Assembly: GCF_002966125.1 (NCBI RefSeq) | Contig: NZ_CP027062.1 | Location: forward strand, 1,798,001-1,862,000 | Source: Pukyongia salina | GTDB taxonomy: Bacteria > Bacteroidota > Bacteroidia > Flavobacteriales > Flavobacteriaceae | DNA length: 64,000 bases | Reading direction: 5' to 3' | Shown here: one piece after another, positions 35,256 to 44,041 of the stretch | Position numbering within the stretch: position 1 is the first letter of the stretch | How the letters are laid out: each line of letters begins with the position of its first letter | The notes under the pieces: model-generated | Told to the model about the DNA's origin: nothing | Databases searched by the model: none | The model's input: the letters and a program-made list of their open reading frames with translations, nothing else | Made by a program: the position numbers and the translations under genes

Positions 35256-36209
35256 ATGAAACTTCAAACCACAATACCGTTAACCCCTGCGAAAGTCCTG
35301 ATCGATTATAATTCGGAGGTGCTTTTGCTAGGTTCTTGTTTTACCGAACATATAGGAGACAAACTGGAGTACTTCAAGTTTGCGAATTTTACGAATCCCT
35401 TCGGAATTATTTTTCACCCTAAAGCTTTGGAACGACTTATTGAACGAGCTGCGCTAGATCGACCGTTCAGTGAAAAAGACATTTTCGAGTGGAACGGACG
35501 ATGGCATTGCCTGGAGGTCCACTCGCTGGTTTCGGCCACCGAACAATCTGCCTGTCTTGATCTGCTGAACAACAGCTTAGCCGGCTTACAGGAGTATCTT
35601 AGCACCGCCTCTCACATCATAATAACTTTCGGTACCGCTTGGGGATATCGATATAAACCTTCCGGAGCCATAGTGGCTAATTGCCATAAGATCCCTCAAA
35701 ACGAGTTCGCCAAAGAAATTAGTTCGGTAGAGGATGTGGTTGAAATAACTAATCGTATCACAGAGTTGGTTACACTTCAGAATAAAAAAGCGCAATTAAT
35801 TTTCACCGTATCACCGGTACGGCACCTGAAGGATGGATTTGTGGAAAATACACGCAGCAAGGCGCATCTGCTGGCCGGGATTCACAGGTCTATCGAATTG
35901 AATCCTGCAAATCATTACTTCCCTTCTTATGAGTTGATGATGGACGAATTACGGGACTACAGGTTTTACACCGAAGACATGTTGCATCCTAATAAAACGG
36001 CTGTGGAGATCATTTGGCATCGATTTTCGGAAGTATGGATCGATTCGGCAACTGCCTCAATTCAAAAGGAGATCGCATCGATCCGATCGGATATGGCACA
36101 TAGGCCTTTCGATCCGGAGAGCGAGTCACATAAGGAGTTTCAGAAGAAATTACAAGAGAAAATACAAGAACTTCAGCGAAAGCTTCCTCACCTAAACTTC
36201 AAATTATAG
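35256..36209 (+). CDS. GSCFA domain protein
   Basis: A 317-residue protein with the family-naming motif LLLGSCFTEHIGDKLE near residue 26, plus FANFTNPFGIIFHP and FGTAWGYRY. GSCFA proteins are SGNH-hydrolase-like with a catalytic-looking Ser in GSCF; their substrate is not known. It begins 2 bp after alaS stop and is likely cotranscribed. Its stop codon directly precedes the regulatory box at 36209. Confidence 0.85.
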   Translation: MKLQTTIPLTPAKVLIDYNSEVLLLGSCFTEHIGDKLEYFKFANFTNPFGIIFHPKALERLIERAALDRPFSEKDIFEWNGRWHCLEVHSLVSATEQSACLDLLNNSLAGLQEYLSTASHIIITFGTAWGYRYKPSGAIVANCHKIPQNEFAKEISSVEDVVEITNRITELVTLQNKKAQLIFTVSPVRHLKDGFVENTRSKAHLLAGIHRSIELNPANHYFPSYELMMDELRDYRFYTEDMLHPNKTAVEIIWHRFSEVWIDSATASIQKEIASIRSDMAHRPFDPESESHKEFQKKLQEKIQELQRKLPHLNFKL

Positions 36210-36226
36210 GTCATTTGCCGTATTGA
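36209..36226 (+). promoter_or_regulatory. shared box GTCATTTGCCGTATT (copy 1)
   Basis: GGTCATTTGCCGTATTGA lies 57 bp before the lipoprotein ATG. Near-identical boxes precede the propeller (36941), MORN (38989) and response regulator (43299) genes. A CATCTTTG -7-like element follows about 26 bp later, so the box would sit near -40, where an activator binds. Confidence 0.65.
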
Positions 36227-36283
36227 ATGGCGTTGGGTTAATAGACATCTTTGTCTTATTCAATTAACTAAAACCCAACAATT

Positions 36284-36823
36284 ATGAAAACTTTAAAAAG
36301 ATCGCTATTATACGCAGTAATTTGCCTTGGTATGGCAGTAAGTAGCTGTAGTAATGACGATGACAACTCAAACAACAACCAAGGTGACAATGGAGGCGGT
36401 GAACTGTTTTCGGCAATGGTGGACGGCAGTAGTTTTGCAGCTTCAACAGATCCGGCTACATTAATAGGTGCCACCAAAACTTCTGCAAATGGCATGACAA
36501 CGGTGACTGCCCAGGGAAGCACGAACAACGGCGATTTTATCAATTTTAATATCATAGGATACAACGGTCCCGGAACCTATCAAACCGGGAACAACCTTAC
36601 TAATCCCAATTTTATCCAGTATGGGGAGCTGGTAGGGCAAACGGCCACAGTTTGGGCTTCCAATCTAGCCACCTCTGCCGCAGGTATTGGTCCGGGAGAA
36701 ATTGTTATTACTGTCGATGCCGATGGAAAACTGGAAGGAACCTTCAACTTCGAAGGATATAATGGCCAGGACATGACCACCAAGATGATCACCCAGGGTG
36801 AATTCAAGGTATCGGTAGACTAA
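36284..36823 (+). CDS. DUF6252-like lipoprotein
   Basis: A 179-residue lipoprotein (GMAVSSC, lipobox Cys near residue 23) with an acidic Asn/Asp-rich linker and then a beta-rich domain: SAMVDGSSFAAS, INFNIIGYNGPGTYQTGNN, GEIVITVDADGKLEGTFNFEGYNG. This GTYxxG / GKLEGTFxFE pattern resembles DUF6252-type lipoproteins. Function unknown. It is the first gene carrying the shared upstream box. Confidence 0.7.
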   Translation: MKTLKRSLLYAVICLGMAVSSCSNDDDNSNNNQGDNGGGELFSAMVDGSSFAASTDPATLIGATKTSANGMTTVTAQGSTNNGDFINFNIIGYNGPGTYQTGNNLTNPNFIQYGELVGQTATVWASNLATSAAGIGPGEIVITVDADGKLEGTFNFEGYNGQDMTTKMITQGEFKVSVD

Positions 36824-36870
36824 AGATTTGATCGTATTAAGAAAATCTCAGTGTTGAGGTTTTTACGTGG

Positions 36871-36910
36871 AACCGGGAGTACATCATTAGTATGTGCTTC
36901 CGGTTTTTTT
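36871..36910 (+). terminator. intrinsic terminator
   Basis: AACCGG with further pairs (ACAT/ATGT) forms a stem with CCGGTT, followed by T residues up to 36910. It lies 47 bp after the lipoprotein stop, so each member of the regulon appears to be its own transcription unit. Confidence 0.75.
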
Positions 36911-36940
36911 GTCTTTAAAGGGTTGCACTAGAACAGAATA

Positions 36941-36958
36941 GGGCATTTGCCGTATTGA
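36941..36958 (+). promoter_or_regulatory. shared box GCATTTGCCGTATT (copy 2)
   Basis: GGGCATTTGCCGTATTGA lies 51 bp before the propeller gene ATG at 37010 and differs from copy 1 by one base. A CAACTTTG -7-like element is at 36978-36985. Confidence 0.65.
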
Positions 36959-37009
36959 AATCGGTTTGATAATGAATCAACTTTGACTTGTAAACTAAAC
37001 ACCACGATT

Positions 37010-38869
37010 ATGAAAACTTCAATTATGATTAAAACGTTAACCGGATTTGTGTTCTTGATTAGCACAATTATTTCGGCGCAACGGGCAGAAACACCCGATT
37101 ACCGCTATGATGTTGGCGGAAAGATCAATGAGATGACACTAACCCAAGGGGGTACCATGGTAGTAGCAACCAATGATGGCCTGGTAGGTATCAAACCCGG
37201 GGTGAATGAGCTGTTGTTTAATTTTCAGGACTACGGAAGGGTAAAACCAGAAGAGCTGTTCTTCGTGCCAAACGCCCCTTATCTGATAGTGGGGCAAACC
37301 GGATTTGGTGCTATGACCACAAAGAAGGCAGTGATAGATTATATGTCTGGGAAAAAACTTTTCAGTACAGAAGATAACGGCTGGAAGCTGGTATGGACCT
37401 GTGATGTTATGATGCCTCAGAATAAACTGGTAGTAAGCGGACAGCGGAAGGCATCAGATAAATACGCAAATGCCGTAGCTATTTACGATTTGGATTCGGG
37501 AGAACAGGAACATTACTTTACCATGAAAGGATCTGAAACAGTATCGGGACGACCTTTGCTTTTAAAGGACGGGCTCATTCTGCCTACAACCAAAACCTTA
37601 AAAAAGGTAAATATGGGAAGTGGCGATATTGATTGGTCTGTAAAAGTAGATGATATCAAATGGATGGTTGCAGATGAAACCGAGAAGGAGATCTATGGCT
37701 TCGAGGTATCTGCCAACGGTTCGAATATGAAAGTACACAAAGTTGGAAGCAATGGTTCCCTATTATGGCCAGACCCTCATAAAGTGAAAGGCCATGTGGT
37801 GAATTTCGAGATCCTACCGGAGGGATTGGCTATTGTGAGCAATGTGGATAATTCGGGAAAATCGGGTCTGGCAAAATTAGCGAGTGGTCGTTCAGAATCG
37901 AAGATCGCATTTTTAAGTGCCTCTAATGGAGAAGACCTGTGGGAGAAGGCTCCGAAGACGAAAGGTTATGTTCAGCACTTCTATATTATGGATGACGGAA
38001 TTCTCTTCGGAATCTATGAAGGAGGGATCAATAAAATTTCTTTCGATGGGAATACCTTGTTCAAAAAACCTCTCAAGACAGGAGAGAATATCCTAACCAT
38101 GGCAAATACTCCCCAGGGATTGATCTACATCACTTCCGAAGATGCCAATATTGTGAATCTGAATACCGGAGACCAGGTGTGGAAGAAACCATTAAAATAC
38201 AAGCGGGCAGACGCCGTGGCTTCTGCTTTCGATGAGAAGAACAATCGTTATCTCATAAGTGCAGATGAGGATCTCTTTAGCGTGGATGCTGCGACCGGAG
38301 ACGTGTCTACCCTAGCCAAATCGAAATTTGATGGAAAGGAAAGTCCAACAGATATTGAAGTTCGTGATGGAGGGATCTTGCTCACCAGCGACCAGAACAT
38401 GATGATGCTTAATTGGGAAGGGAATTCCAATTGGCATGAATATCACCGTGCACCGGGGAAAAGTGCTGTTGGCGCCATACTAATGGGAATCACCGCCGTG
38501 GCTTCTGCTGCAACAGCAACAGCGGCTTACGCCGAGGCTAACCGAAACAGAAACCGATTGGGATATTATACGTCCAGAGGTGAAGCTTATGCAGATCTTG
38601 GAGACGGAATGGCGATGGCTGCAGGCGCATCGGTGGCAGAGATGTTACGCCGTTTTAAGGCCACTTCGGCAACTCAAAATGCACAGTTTATACTTACCAA
38701 ACTGGATGATGGAGTTGGACTGATAAAACTTAATAAGGATACCGGAGCCAAAGAAAAAGAAATCGTGCTAAAAGACAAGAAACCGGAATACGAAGTAGAT
38801 GAGTTTGGCGGGATCTTATATTATAAAGCCGATAATAATTCGATCTTCGCTTACGACCTGAAAAAGTAA
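37010..38869 (+). CDS. exported PQQ-type beta-propeller protein
   Basis: About 619 residues from the ATG at 37010 (MKTSIMIKTLTGFVFLISTIISAQ, signal peptide); the upstream in-frame ATG would overlap the predicted promoter. It has repeated propeller blades with WxxDxxTG-like turns (IYDLDSGE, NMGSGDIDWSVKVD, NLNTGDQVWKKPLKYK, KLNKDTGAKEKEIVL). An Ala-rich hydrophobic insert (SAVGAILMGITAVASAATATAAYA) interrupts the last blades and could be membrane-associated. No enzymatic residues for PQQ binding are evident, so a structural or ligand-binding role is more likely. It carries the shared box upstream. Confidence 0.8.
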   Translation: MKTSIMIKTLTGFVFLISTIISAQRAETPDYRYDVGGKINEMTLTQGGTMVVATNDGLVGIKPGVNELLFNFQDYGRVKPEELFFVPNAPYLIVGQTGFGAMTTKKAVIDYMSGKKLFSTEDNGWKLVWTCDVMMPQNKLVVSGQRKASDKYANAVAIYDLDSGEQEHYFTMKGSETVSGRPLLLKDGLILPTTKTLKKVNMGSGDIDWSVKVDDIKWMVADETEKEIYGFEVSANGSNMKVHKVGSNGSLLWPDPHKVKGHVVNFEILPEGLAIVSNVDNSGKSGLAKLASGRSESKIAFLSASNGEDLWEKAPKTKGYVQHFYIMDDGILFGIYEGGINKISFDGNTLFKKPLKTGENILTMANTPQGLIYITSEDANIVNLNTGDQVWKKPLKYKRADAVASAFDEKNNRYLISADEDLFSVDAATGDVSTLAKSKFDGKESPTDIEVRDGGILLTSDQNMMMLNWEGNSNWHEYHRAPGKSAVGAILMGITAVASAATATAAYAEANRNRNRLGYYTSRGEAYADLGDGMAMAAGASVAEMLRRFKATSATQNAQFILTKLDDGVGLIKLNKDTGAKEKEIVLKDKKPEYEVDEFGGILYYKADNNSIFAYDLKK

Positions 38870-38890
38870 CCAACTAGCCAGGTTACATAA

Positions 38891-38918
38891 GCTGCAAAGA
38901 TTGAGGAGTATTTGCAGC
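38891..38918. repeat. 8-bp inverted repeat after the propeller gene
   Basis: GCTGCAAA (38891-38898) and TTTGCAGC (38911-38918) are exact complements with a 12-base spacer, just ahead of the terminator at 38926. It may help RNA 3' folding. Confidence 0.4.
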
Positions 38919-38925
38919 ACACTTG

Positions 38926-38950
38926 AAACCCCATGAGAATGGGGTTTTTT
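38926..38950 (+). terminator. strong intrinsic terminator
   Basis: AAACCCCAT pairs with ATGGGGTTT around GAGA, followed by T residues to 38950. It ends the propeller transcript. Confidence 0.9.
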
Positions 38951-38988
38951 ATTTTTAAATGAATCTGAAATGATAATGGTGTAGAATA

Positions 38989-39006
38989 GGTCAATTGCCC
39001 TATTTT
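38989..39006 (+). promoter_or_regulatory. shared box GTCAATTGCCCTATT (copy 3)
   Basis: GGTCAATTGCCCTATTTT lies 51 bp before the MORN gene ATG. It preserves the GTCA, TGCC and TATT parts of copies 1 and 2. Confidence 0.6.
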
Positions 39007-39057
39007 CTGAACTCAGGAATTTTCGGTAATTTGGTTATCACTTAAAACCATTCAATT

Positions 39058-40443
39058 ATGAGATCGACAGTAAAAATATTAATCCTGCTGTTTTGTGTTA
39101 ACTTTTCGCTTCACGCGCAGGTTCCTTCTCCTCAAACACCTTCGGCAGCAAACGGACCAATGACCTGGTTAAAAACAGGTGAATCCACATATACTTTACG
39201 TGATGCAAATGGCACTGTACTTTCTAATGTGAAAGAACTCAATCGGCTAAAAACAGACACGCTGTCGTATCTGGATAAATCTTCCCGAACCATCTATCTA
39301 CTCCCGGATTGCGTTGATGCCGCGCAGGGAGCGTCTGGTAAATTAACAGTACTGGAGCGAAATATTGGGAAAGATTTTTATATCACAAATCCAAAATCGT
39401 TTGTAACCTATATTGATGATAAAAGTTATTTAGGAGATTTTGTTAACGTGAACGGTAGTTATGTTTACTACCTGGAAGAATTTGATAAGACGTTCTATCA
39501 CAAGGATATACGTGCATATACCGGATGGGGTGCAAGAAATATTGTAACCCTGGATTACGCCCCCGAGAATACTTATTGGTACCGAAATGCGGAGAAACAA
39601 TCGTATGGGGTGATCGTGAAAGGGCAATCTATAGATTACGATATTGCTTCAACCGAAAAAGACGGAAATGATCTAATTGTAAAGCTTAATGGGACGCCAA
39701 CATATAGACTCCCGGGTTATTACACCATGGCTTCTTTTGTTTTTAATCCTGTCGAATTGTATACAGCAAGTTCCGGAACGAGCACAGCCTCTACAGGATG
39801 TATAAGGGGCGATTGTAATAATGGTTGGGGAAAATGGCAATATGAAGGAGGATATTACGATGGATTCTGGAAGAACGGAATGCGACATGGTTATGGACTC
39901 TACCGATGGGATGGTGTTGGAAAGTATATCGGTAACTGGGAAAATGATAGCATGAATGGTTATGGGGCTTATATTGCCGATAATAATGATAATGTTGTTG
40001 GCGAATATCGCAACGGCAAACTGAATGGCAGGGGATATACAGTGGTTGGTAAAGATTGGAGCCAGGGATGGTATACTAACGGTGAATTAACAGACTCCTA
40101 TAGTTATATTCGAAACGATAGTGACACCGGGTGCACAACAGGCGATTGCCAGAATAAATACGGATACTTTAAATGGGACAATGGTGACCATTTTGTAGGA
40201 TTCTTCAAAAATGGAAAGATATACATGGGATCTTACACTTTCGCTAATGGTGATAAATACAGCGGCATGTTTAACGACCAGCAGCAATACCACGGAACGG
40301 GAAGGTTCTTTTTTAATGAAGGCGGATATTACGGCGGAGAATGGAAGAACGGAAAATACCACGGAAAAGGATACTACCACGATAAGGATCTGGTACAGTC
40401 TATTGGAGAATGGAGCGAGGGCGTCCTTGTAAAGAAATTATAA
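39058..40443 (+). CDS. exported MORN-repeat protein
   Basis: A 461-residue protein with a signal peptide (ILILLFCVNFSLHAQ). Residues about 240-460 contain MORN repeats (YYDGFWKNGMRHGYGLYRW, YIGNWENDSMNGYG, GEYRNGKLNGRGY, YGGEWKNGKYHGKGYY). Two similar CxxGDCxNxxGxxxW blocks (TGCIRGDCNNGWGKW and TGCTTGDCQNKYGYFKW) start each repeat group, with cysteines likely disulfide-bonded outside the cytoplasm. Function is unknown; MORN repeats often bind proteins or lipids. It carries the shared box upstream. Confidence 0.85.
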   Translation: MRSTVKILILLFCVNFSLHAQVPSPQTPSAANGPMTWLKTGESTYTLRDANGTVLSNVKELNRLKTDTLSYLDKSSRTIYLLPDCVDAAQGASGKLTVLERNIGKDFYITNPKSFVTYIDDKSYLGDFVNVNGSYVYYLEEFDKTFYHKDIRAYTGWGARNIVTLDYAPENTYWYRNAEKQSYGVIVKGQSIDYDIASTEKDGNDLIVKLNGTPTYRLPGYYTMASFVFNPVELYTASSGTSTASTGCIRGDCNNGWGKWQYEGGYYDGFWKNGMRHGYGLYRWDGVGKYIGNWENDSMNGYGAYIADNNDNVVGEYRNGKLNGRGYTVVGKDWSQGWYTNGELTDSYSYIRNDSDTGCTTGDCQNKYGYFKWDNGDHFVGFFKNGKIYMGSYTFANGDKYSGMFNDQQQYHGTGRFFFNEGGYYGGEWKNGKYHGKGYYHDKDLVQSIGEWSEGVLVKKL

Positions 40444-40596
40444 TTCATACCAACTGCAATATTTCTGAATTCTGCCGAACATTGGTTTGTGTAAATCATT
40501 TTCCTGAATGAATTTGATTCGGGAAAGCGTTATATATCGCCTTCGTTCTGAAGATATATATTTTAAATTTTATTGTGAACCTCGAATTCGCACAGA

Positions 40597-40839
40597 ATGA
40601 TAACACCTGTTTTGATACTTGTTTTTATACTAATTGTCTGTGCGTTACTGTTTGTTTTATTTAATCTTCGTAACCGCCGGTTAACTGATGAATTTAGTAC
40701 AAGAACCATAGAACTTGAGAGAAACTTAATGTTGAATGAACTTCAGATTGGTCGCCGCTCGAAACAATTGGATCGGTATGATTTTCTGCGCTACAATCTC
40801 GACGAGGCTTTATTAGTGCAGATGGAAATAAAAGTGTAA
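40597..40839 (+). CDS. small single-pass membrane protein
   Basis: An 80-residue protein: an N-terminal membrane helix (residues 3-24, VLILVFILIVCALLFVLFNL) followed by a basic, helical cytoplasmic tail with EFSTRTIELERNLMLNELQIGRRSKQLDRYDFLRYNLDEAL. The tail looks like a coiled coil. It starts 9 bp before the histidine kinase, so a role as a kinase accessory is possible but unproven. No family recognised. Confidence 0.6.
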   Translation: MITPVLILVFILIVCALLFVLFNLRNRRLTDEFSTRTIELERNLMLNELQIGRRSKQLDRYDFLRYNLDEALLVQMEIKV

Positions 40840-40848
40840 TCTGAAATC

Positions 40849-42807
40849 ATGAACATCAAGAAACTTCTCAGTTTATTATTTATAAGCCTCCTTCTTCCGG
40901 TTGTCACTGCCCAGGAAACTCTTAAAAACATCGATAGTGTTCTCTTGGTTTTGAAGAATGCTCCCAGGGATACGGCCACCGCAATCTTATATCAGAAGGT
41001 TGCCGGACATTACAATGTTACTCATTTGGATAGTGCCAGAGCGTTTGCCGTAGAAGGCATAAAACTTTCTGAAGAATTGAATTTTCCAAAAGGAAAATGG
41101 ATCAACCTGAATGCACTGGCTAATTATCACGAAAGAAAAACCCAGTACGATGAAGCCATGGCAACTTATAAAGAGGCCCTAAAGATCGTAGAATCAATAA
41201 ATAGCACTAAAGGATTTGCGGTGGTTCTAAATAATATTGCCACAGTTCATATTCGATTGGGGAATTACGATGAAGCTTTGGAATATCTCTTCGACGCTCT
41301 AAAGGCCGAAGAAGAACTGGGTAACCGAAATGGAGTTGCACAAGCTTACAATAATATTGGTGTGGTCTATTATTATTTGCAGGACTTTGATAAAACCACC
41401 AAATATCTCACCGATGCACTGGTGATCCAGGAAGAATTAGGTAATTATAACGGATTACAGAACGGATACAACAATGTAGGTGCTATTTACGATTATCAGA
41501 AGAAATATGATGACGCTATAACGTCTTACCAGAAAGCTTACGAGATAAGCCTGAAGATCGGGGATAAAAAAGAACAGGCTTCTAACCTTTCCAATATCGG
41601 ATTGGCATACTCGAAGAAAAAGGATTATGTGAATACGGATACATATTTCAATCGGTCCATTAAACTGAGAGAGGAGATAAAAGACTACAACGGAATGGCG
41701 ATAACATATTCCAATTACGGGGAGGCGCTGCGTACGCAACGACAATTCAGAAAAGCCGACGAATTCCTTCAAAAAGCGCTTCAGATCTCTGTAGATCACA
41801 ATATAAAACTCACGGCTAAGGAAACTTATGCCAGTCTTTCCCAATTAGCCGTCGACCAAAACAACCACCGGCTTGCCAACGATTACCTCTATAAGTACAT
41901 AGCGGTAAAGGATTCCATCCTCAATGAAGATAACGCACGTATCATTGCAGAGACCGAAACAAAATATGAAACCGAGAAGAAAGAGAAGGAAATTTTAAAG
42001 CAACGTGCAGAATTAGCGGAAAAGGAATTAGAGGGTAAACGAAAAAATATGATGATCTATGGTGGTTTTTCACTTGCCCTCATCCTAGGGTTACTGGGTT
42101 ACCTGCTTTTCAACCAGCAGAAGCTAAAGAACAGGCAGTTAAAGAAAGAGAATGAACTTAAAACCGCCCTGGCAAGGATCGAAACTCAAAACCGCTTACA
42201 GGAACAACGGCTCCGTATATCGAGAGATCTGCACGATAATATTGGAGCACAGCTTACTTTTATTATTTCCAGTTTAGATAATCTGAAATTTGGTTTTAAG
42301 GATATGAATGAAAAGTTGGGAGATCGGCTATCTGGGATAAGTGCATTCACGGGACAAACCATTTATGAACTAAGGGATACTATTTGGGCCATGAATAAAA
42401 ATAATATATCCATTGAAGATCTTCAGGCCAGAATTACTAACTTTATTGAAAAAGCAAAACTGTTCACCGAAAAAACCAACTTCACTTTTATAGTGTCACC
42501 AGAAATCAACCCCGAACATACGTTTTCGTCTGTGAAAGGGATGAACATATATCGGATCATTCAGGAAGCCGTGAATAATTCTTTGAAGTATTCGGGCGCG
42601 GATGATATAAGAGTATCTATCGAAAAAGGCATTTCCGCCTATGAGATCAAGGTTTCGGATAATGGCAATGGCTTTAATACTGAAAATGTTTCGGATGGAA
42701 ACGGACTGAACAACATGAAAAAGCGCGCCAAAGATATCGATGGTGAACTGGACATCAGATCTTCAGATTCCGAAGGAACCTTAATAACTTTACTAGTACC
42801 AAATTAA
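40849..42807 (+). CDS. TPR-containing sensor histidine kinase (HisKA_3 type)
   Basis: A 652-residue protein: signal peptide (residues 5-20), about seven TPR units at 40-385 (NNIGVVYYYLQDFDKTTKYLTDAL and similar), one membrane helix (about 402-420), a coiled coil, then a HisKA_3 dimerisation domain with RDLHDNIGAQL (phospho-acceptor His462) and an HATPase_c domain (IIQEAVNNSLKYS, DNGNGFN, GNGLNNMKKRA). It is a NarX/DesK-class kinase. The NarL-type response regulator at 43365 is its likely partner. The TPRs are extracytoplasmic and may detect a secreted protein or peptide. Confidence 0.9.
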   Translation: MNIKKLLSLLFISLLLPVVTAQETLKNIDSVLLVLKNAPRDTATAILYQKVAGHYNVTHLDSARAFAVEGIKLSEELNFPKGKWINLNALANYHERKTQYDEAMATYKEALKIVESINSTKGFAVVLNNIATVHIRLGNYDEALEYLFDALKAEEELGNRNGVAQAYNNIGVVYYYLQDFDKTTKYLTDALVIQEELGNYNGLQNGYNNVGAIYDYQKKYDDAITSYQKAYEISLKIGDKKEQASNLSNIGLAYSKKKDYVNTDTYFNRSIKLREEIKDYNGMAITYSNYGEALRTQRQFRKADEFLQKALQISVDHNIKLTAKETYASLSQLAVDQNNHRLANDYLYKYIAVKDSILNEDNARIIAETETKYETEKKEKEILKQRAELAEKELEGKRKNMMIYGGFSLALILGLLGYLLFNQQKLKNRQLKKENELKTALARIETQNRLQEQRLRISRDLHDNIGAQLTFIISSLDNLKFGFKDMNEKLGDRLSGISAFTGQTIYELRDTIWAMNKNNISIEDLQARITNFIEKAKLFTEKTNFTFIVSPEINPEHTFSSVKGMNIYRIIQEAVNNSLKYSGADDIRVSIEKGISAYEIKVSDNGNGFNTENVSDGNGLNNMKKRAKDIDGELDIRSSDSEGTLITLLVPN

Positions 42808-42828
42808 ATACACTTTAATAATTCTCTT

Positions 42829-43281
42829 ATGAAAACCATTTCAACAAAATTATGCTTCGTTCTATTATTAATGGCAGGTGTTAATGCATTTGCTCAAACA
42901 CCACCGCTTCCTCCAGCACCGGCTGCTGCAACTGGTTCGGGAGTAAATATGGCTGTTATCAATGAAAATCTTAGGGTGATCAATAGTGCCTTCAGTAAAT
43001 ATAATTCGTACAACACTGTTTTTAGCGTGGAAGGGAGGACCCTTCGTTGGAAAAGTACTGTTGCCGATATTACCGGAGATATTTCAGACCTTATCTTTTA
43101 TGTAAATTATACCAACAATTGGATCGTAATAAAATGTCTGGAAGGTGAATGCCTTACCGGGACCACTTTCAATAAAGAATATTCTATGTCGCTTAAAACC
43201 CAAGCTGAGGAAATTAGCCCGGAAATGAGCAATGTTCTCAACGCCTTGAACAATATAAGGGCTGAGGTACTTAGCAAATGA
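42829..43281 (+). CDS. small exported protein of unknown function
   Basis: A 150-residue protein with a signal peptide (FVLLLMAGVNAFAQ) followed by a Pro/Ala-rich stretch (TPPLPPAPAAATG). The core (LRVINSAFSKYNSYNTVFSVEGRTLRWKSTVADITGDISDLIFYV) and CLEGECLTG hold a likely disulfide. It lies 21 bp after the kinase gene and before the regulator gene, so it is in the same transcript as the kinase. A sensory ligand or accessory role is speculation. Confidence 0.65.
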   Translation: MKTISTKLCFVLLLMAGVNAFAQTPPLPPAPAAATGSGVNMAVINENLRVINSAFSKYNSYNTVFSVEGRTLRWKSTVADITGDISDLIFYVNYTNNWIVIKCLEGECLTGTTFNKEYSMSLKTQAEEISPEMSNVLNALNNIRAEVLSK

Positions 43282-43298
43282 TGTATTCTTTAAATAAT

Positions 43299-43318
43299 AA
43301 GTCAAATGCCTTATTTCA
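43299..43318 (+). promoter_or_regulatory. shared box GTCAAATGCCTTATT (copy 4)
   Basis: AAGTCAAATGCCTTATTTCA lies 46 bp before the response regulator ATG. A TACCTTAG -7-like element is at 43332-43339. Placement before the regulator suggests autoregulation. Confidence 0.6.
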
Positions 43319-43364
43319 ATTAAGTTGGAATTACCTTAGCTTAGGATAATCCAAACTGGTTTCA

Positions 43365-44015
43365 ATGAACCTTAAAATAGCCATAGTAGACGATAATAGT
43401 TTCCTTATTCATGCCATTAAGGAAAAGCTGTCATTCTTTGAAGATATCACAGTAAAAGTAACCGCATTGAACGGTAGCGAGTTACTATCTCGCCTGGAGG
43501 AGAACCACAATATCAATCTCATACTTATGGATATTGAAATGCCGGTTCTCAACGGTATTGAAGCTACCAGGCTTGTAAAACAGAAATATCCGCAGATTAA
43601 GATCATCATGCTTACGGCTTTCGATAATGATGAGAATATCTTCAATGCAATTAAAGCTGGTGCCGATGGATATCTATTGAAAGAGATCAATCCCGAGGAG
43701 TTGTATGGAGGGATCAGGGAAACCTTAAATGGCGGTGCGGCGATGAACCCCTCCATTGCAATGAAGACTCTTAAGTTACTTCGTAATCCTATCGATATTC
43801 AGAATCCGGGTGACCAGGAAGAGATCTCGCTTTCAAAGCGTGAGATCGAAGTTCTGGAACAATTGAGTAAAGGGCTAAGCTATACGGCCATAGCAGATAA
43901 CCTGTTTCTCTCCCCAAGTACGGTAAGAAAACACATAGAGAATATTTACAAGAAATTACAGGTTCATAGTAAACTGGAAGCAGTGCAGAAAGCACGAAAT
44001 CACAATATTATTTAG
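43365..44015 (+). CDS. NarL/FixJ family response regulator
   Basis: A 216-residue protein: receiver domain at about 4-122 with DDN acidic pair near residue 9 and phospho-acceptor Asp56 (LMDIEMP), conserved Thr/Lys (MLTAF, LLKEI), then a LuxR-type HTH at about 152-212 (SKREIEVLEQLSKGLSYTAIADNLFLSPSTVRKHIENIYKKLQ). It is the expected partner of the TPR histidine kinase. The shared box upstream of it and three other genes is its most likely binding site. Confidence 0.95.
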   Translation: MNLKIAIVDDNSFLIHAIKEKLSFFEDITVKVTALNGSELLSRLEENHNINLILMDIEMPVLNGIEATRLVKQKYPQIKIIMLTAFDNDENIFNAIKAGADGYLLKEINPEELYGGIRETLNGGAAMNPSIAMKTLKLLRNPIDIQNPGDQEEISLSKREIEVLEQLSKGLSYTAIADNLFLSPSTVRKHIENIYKKLQVHSKLEAVQKARNHNII

Positions 44016-44041
44016 TTGAAGGTAACTATGAAATGGGTTCT

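Noticed and set aside
38878-38891. GGTTACATAA resembling the Crp/Fnr half-site
   Set aside because: Only one arm is present, and it lies after a gene, not in a promoter.
40449-40470. Possible fifth copy of the GTCAWWTGCCNTATT box before the kinase gene group (CAACTGCAATATTT)
   Set aside because: TGCC and GTCA parts are lost, and the spacing to the ATG at 40597 is about 130 bp instead of 50.
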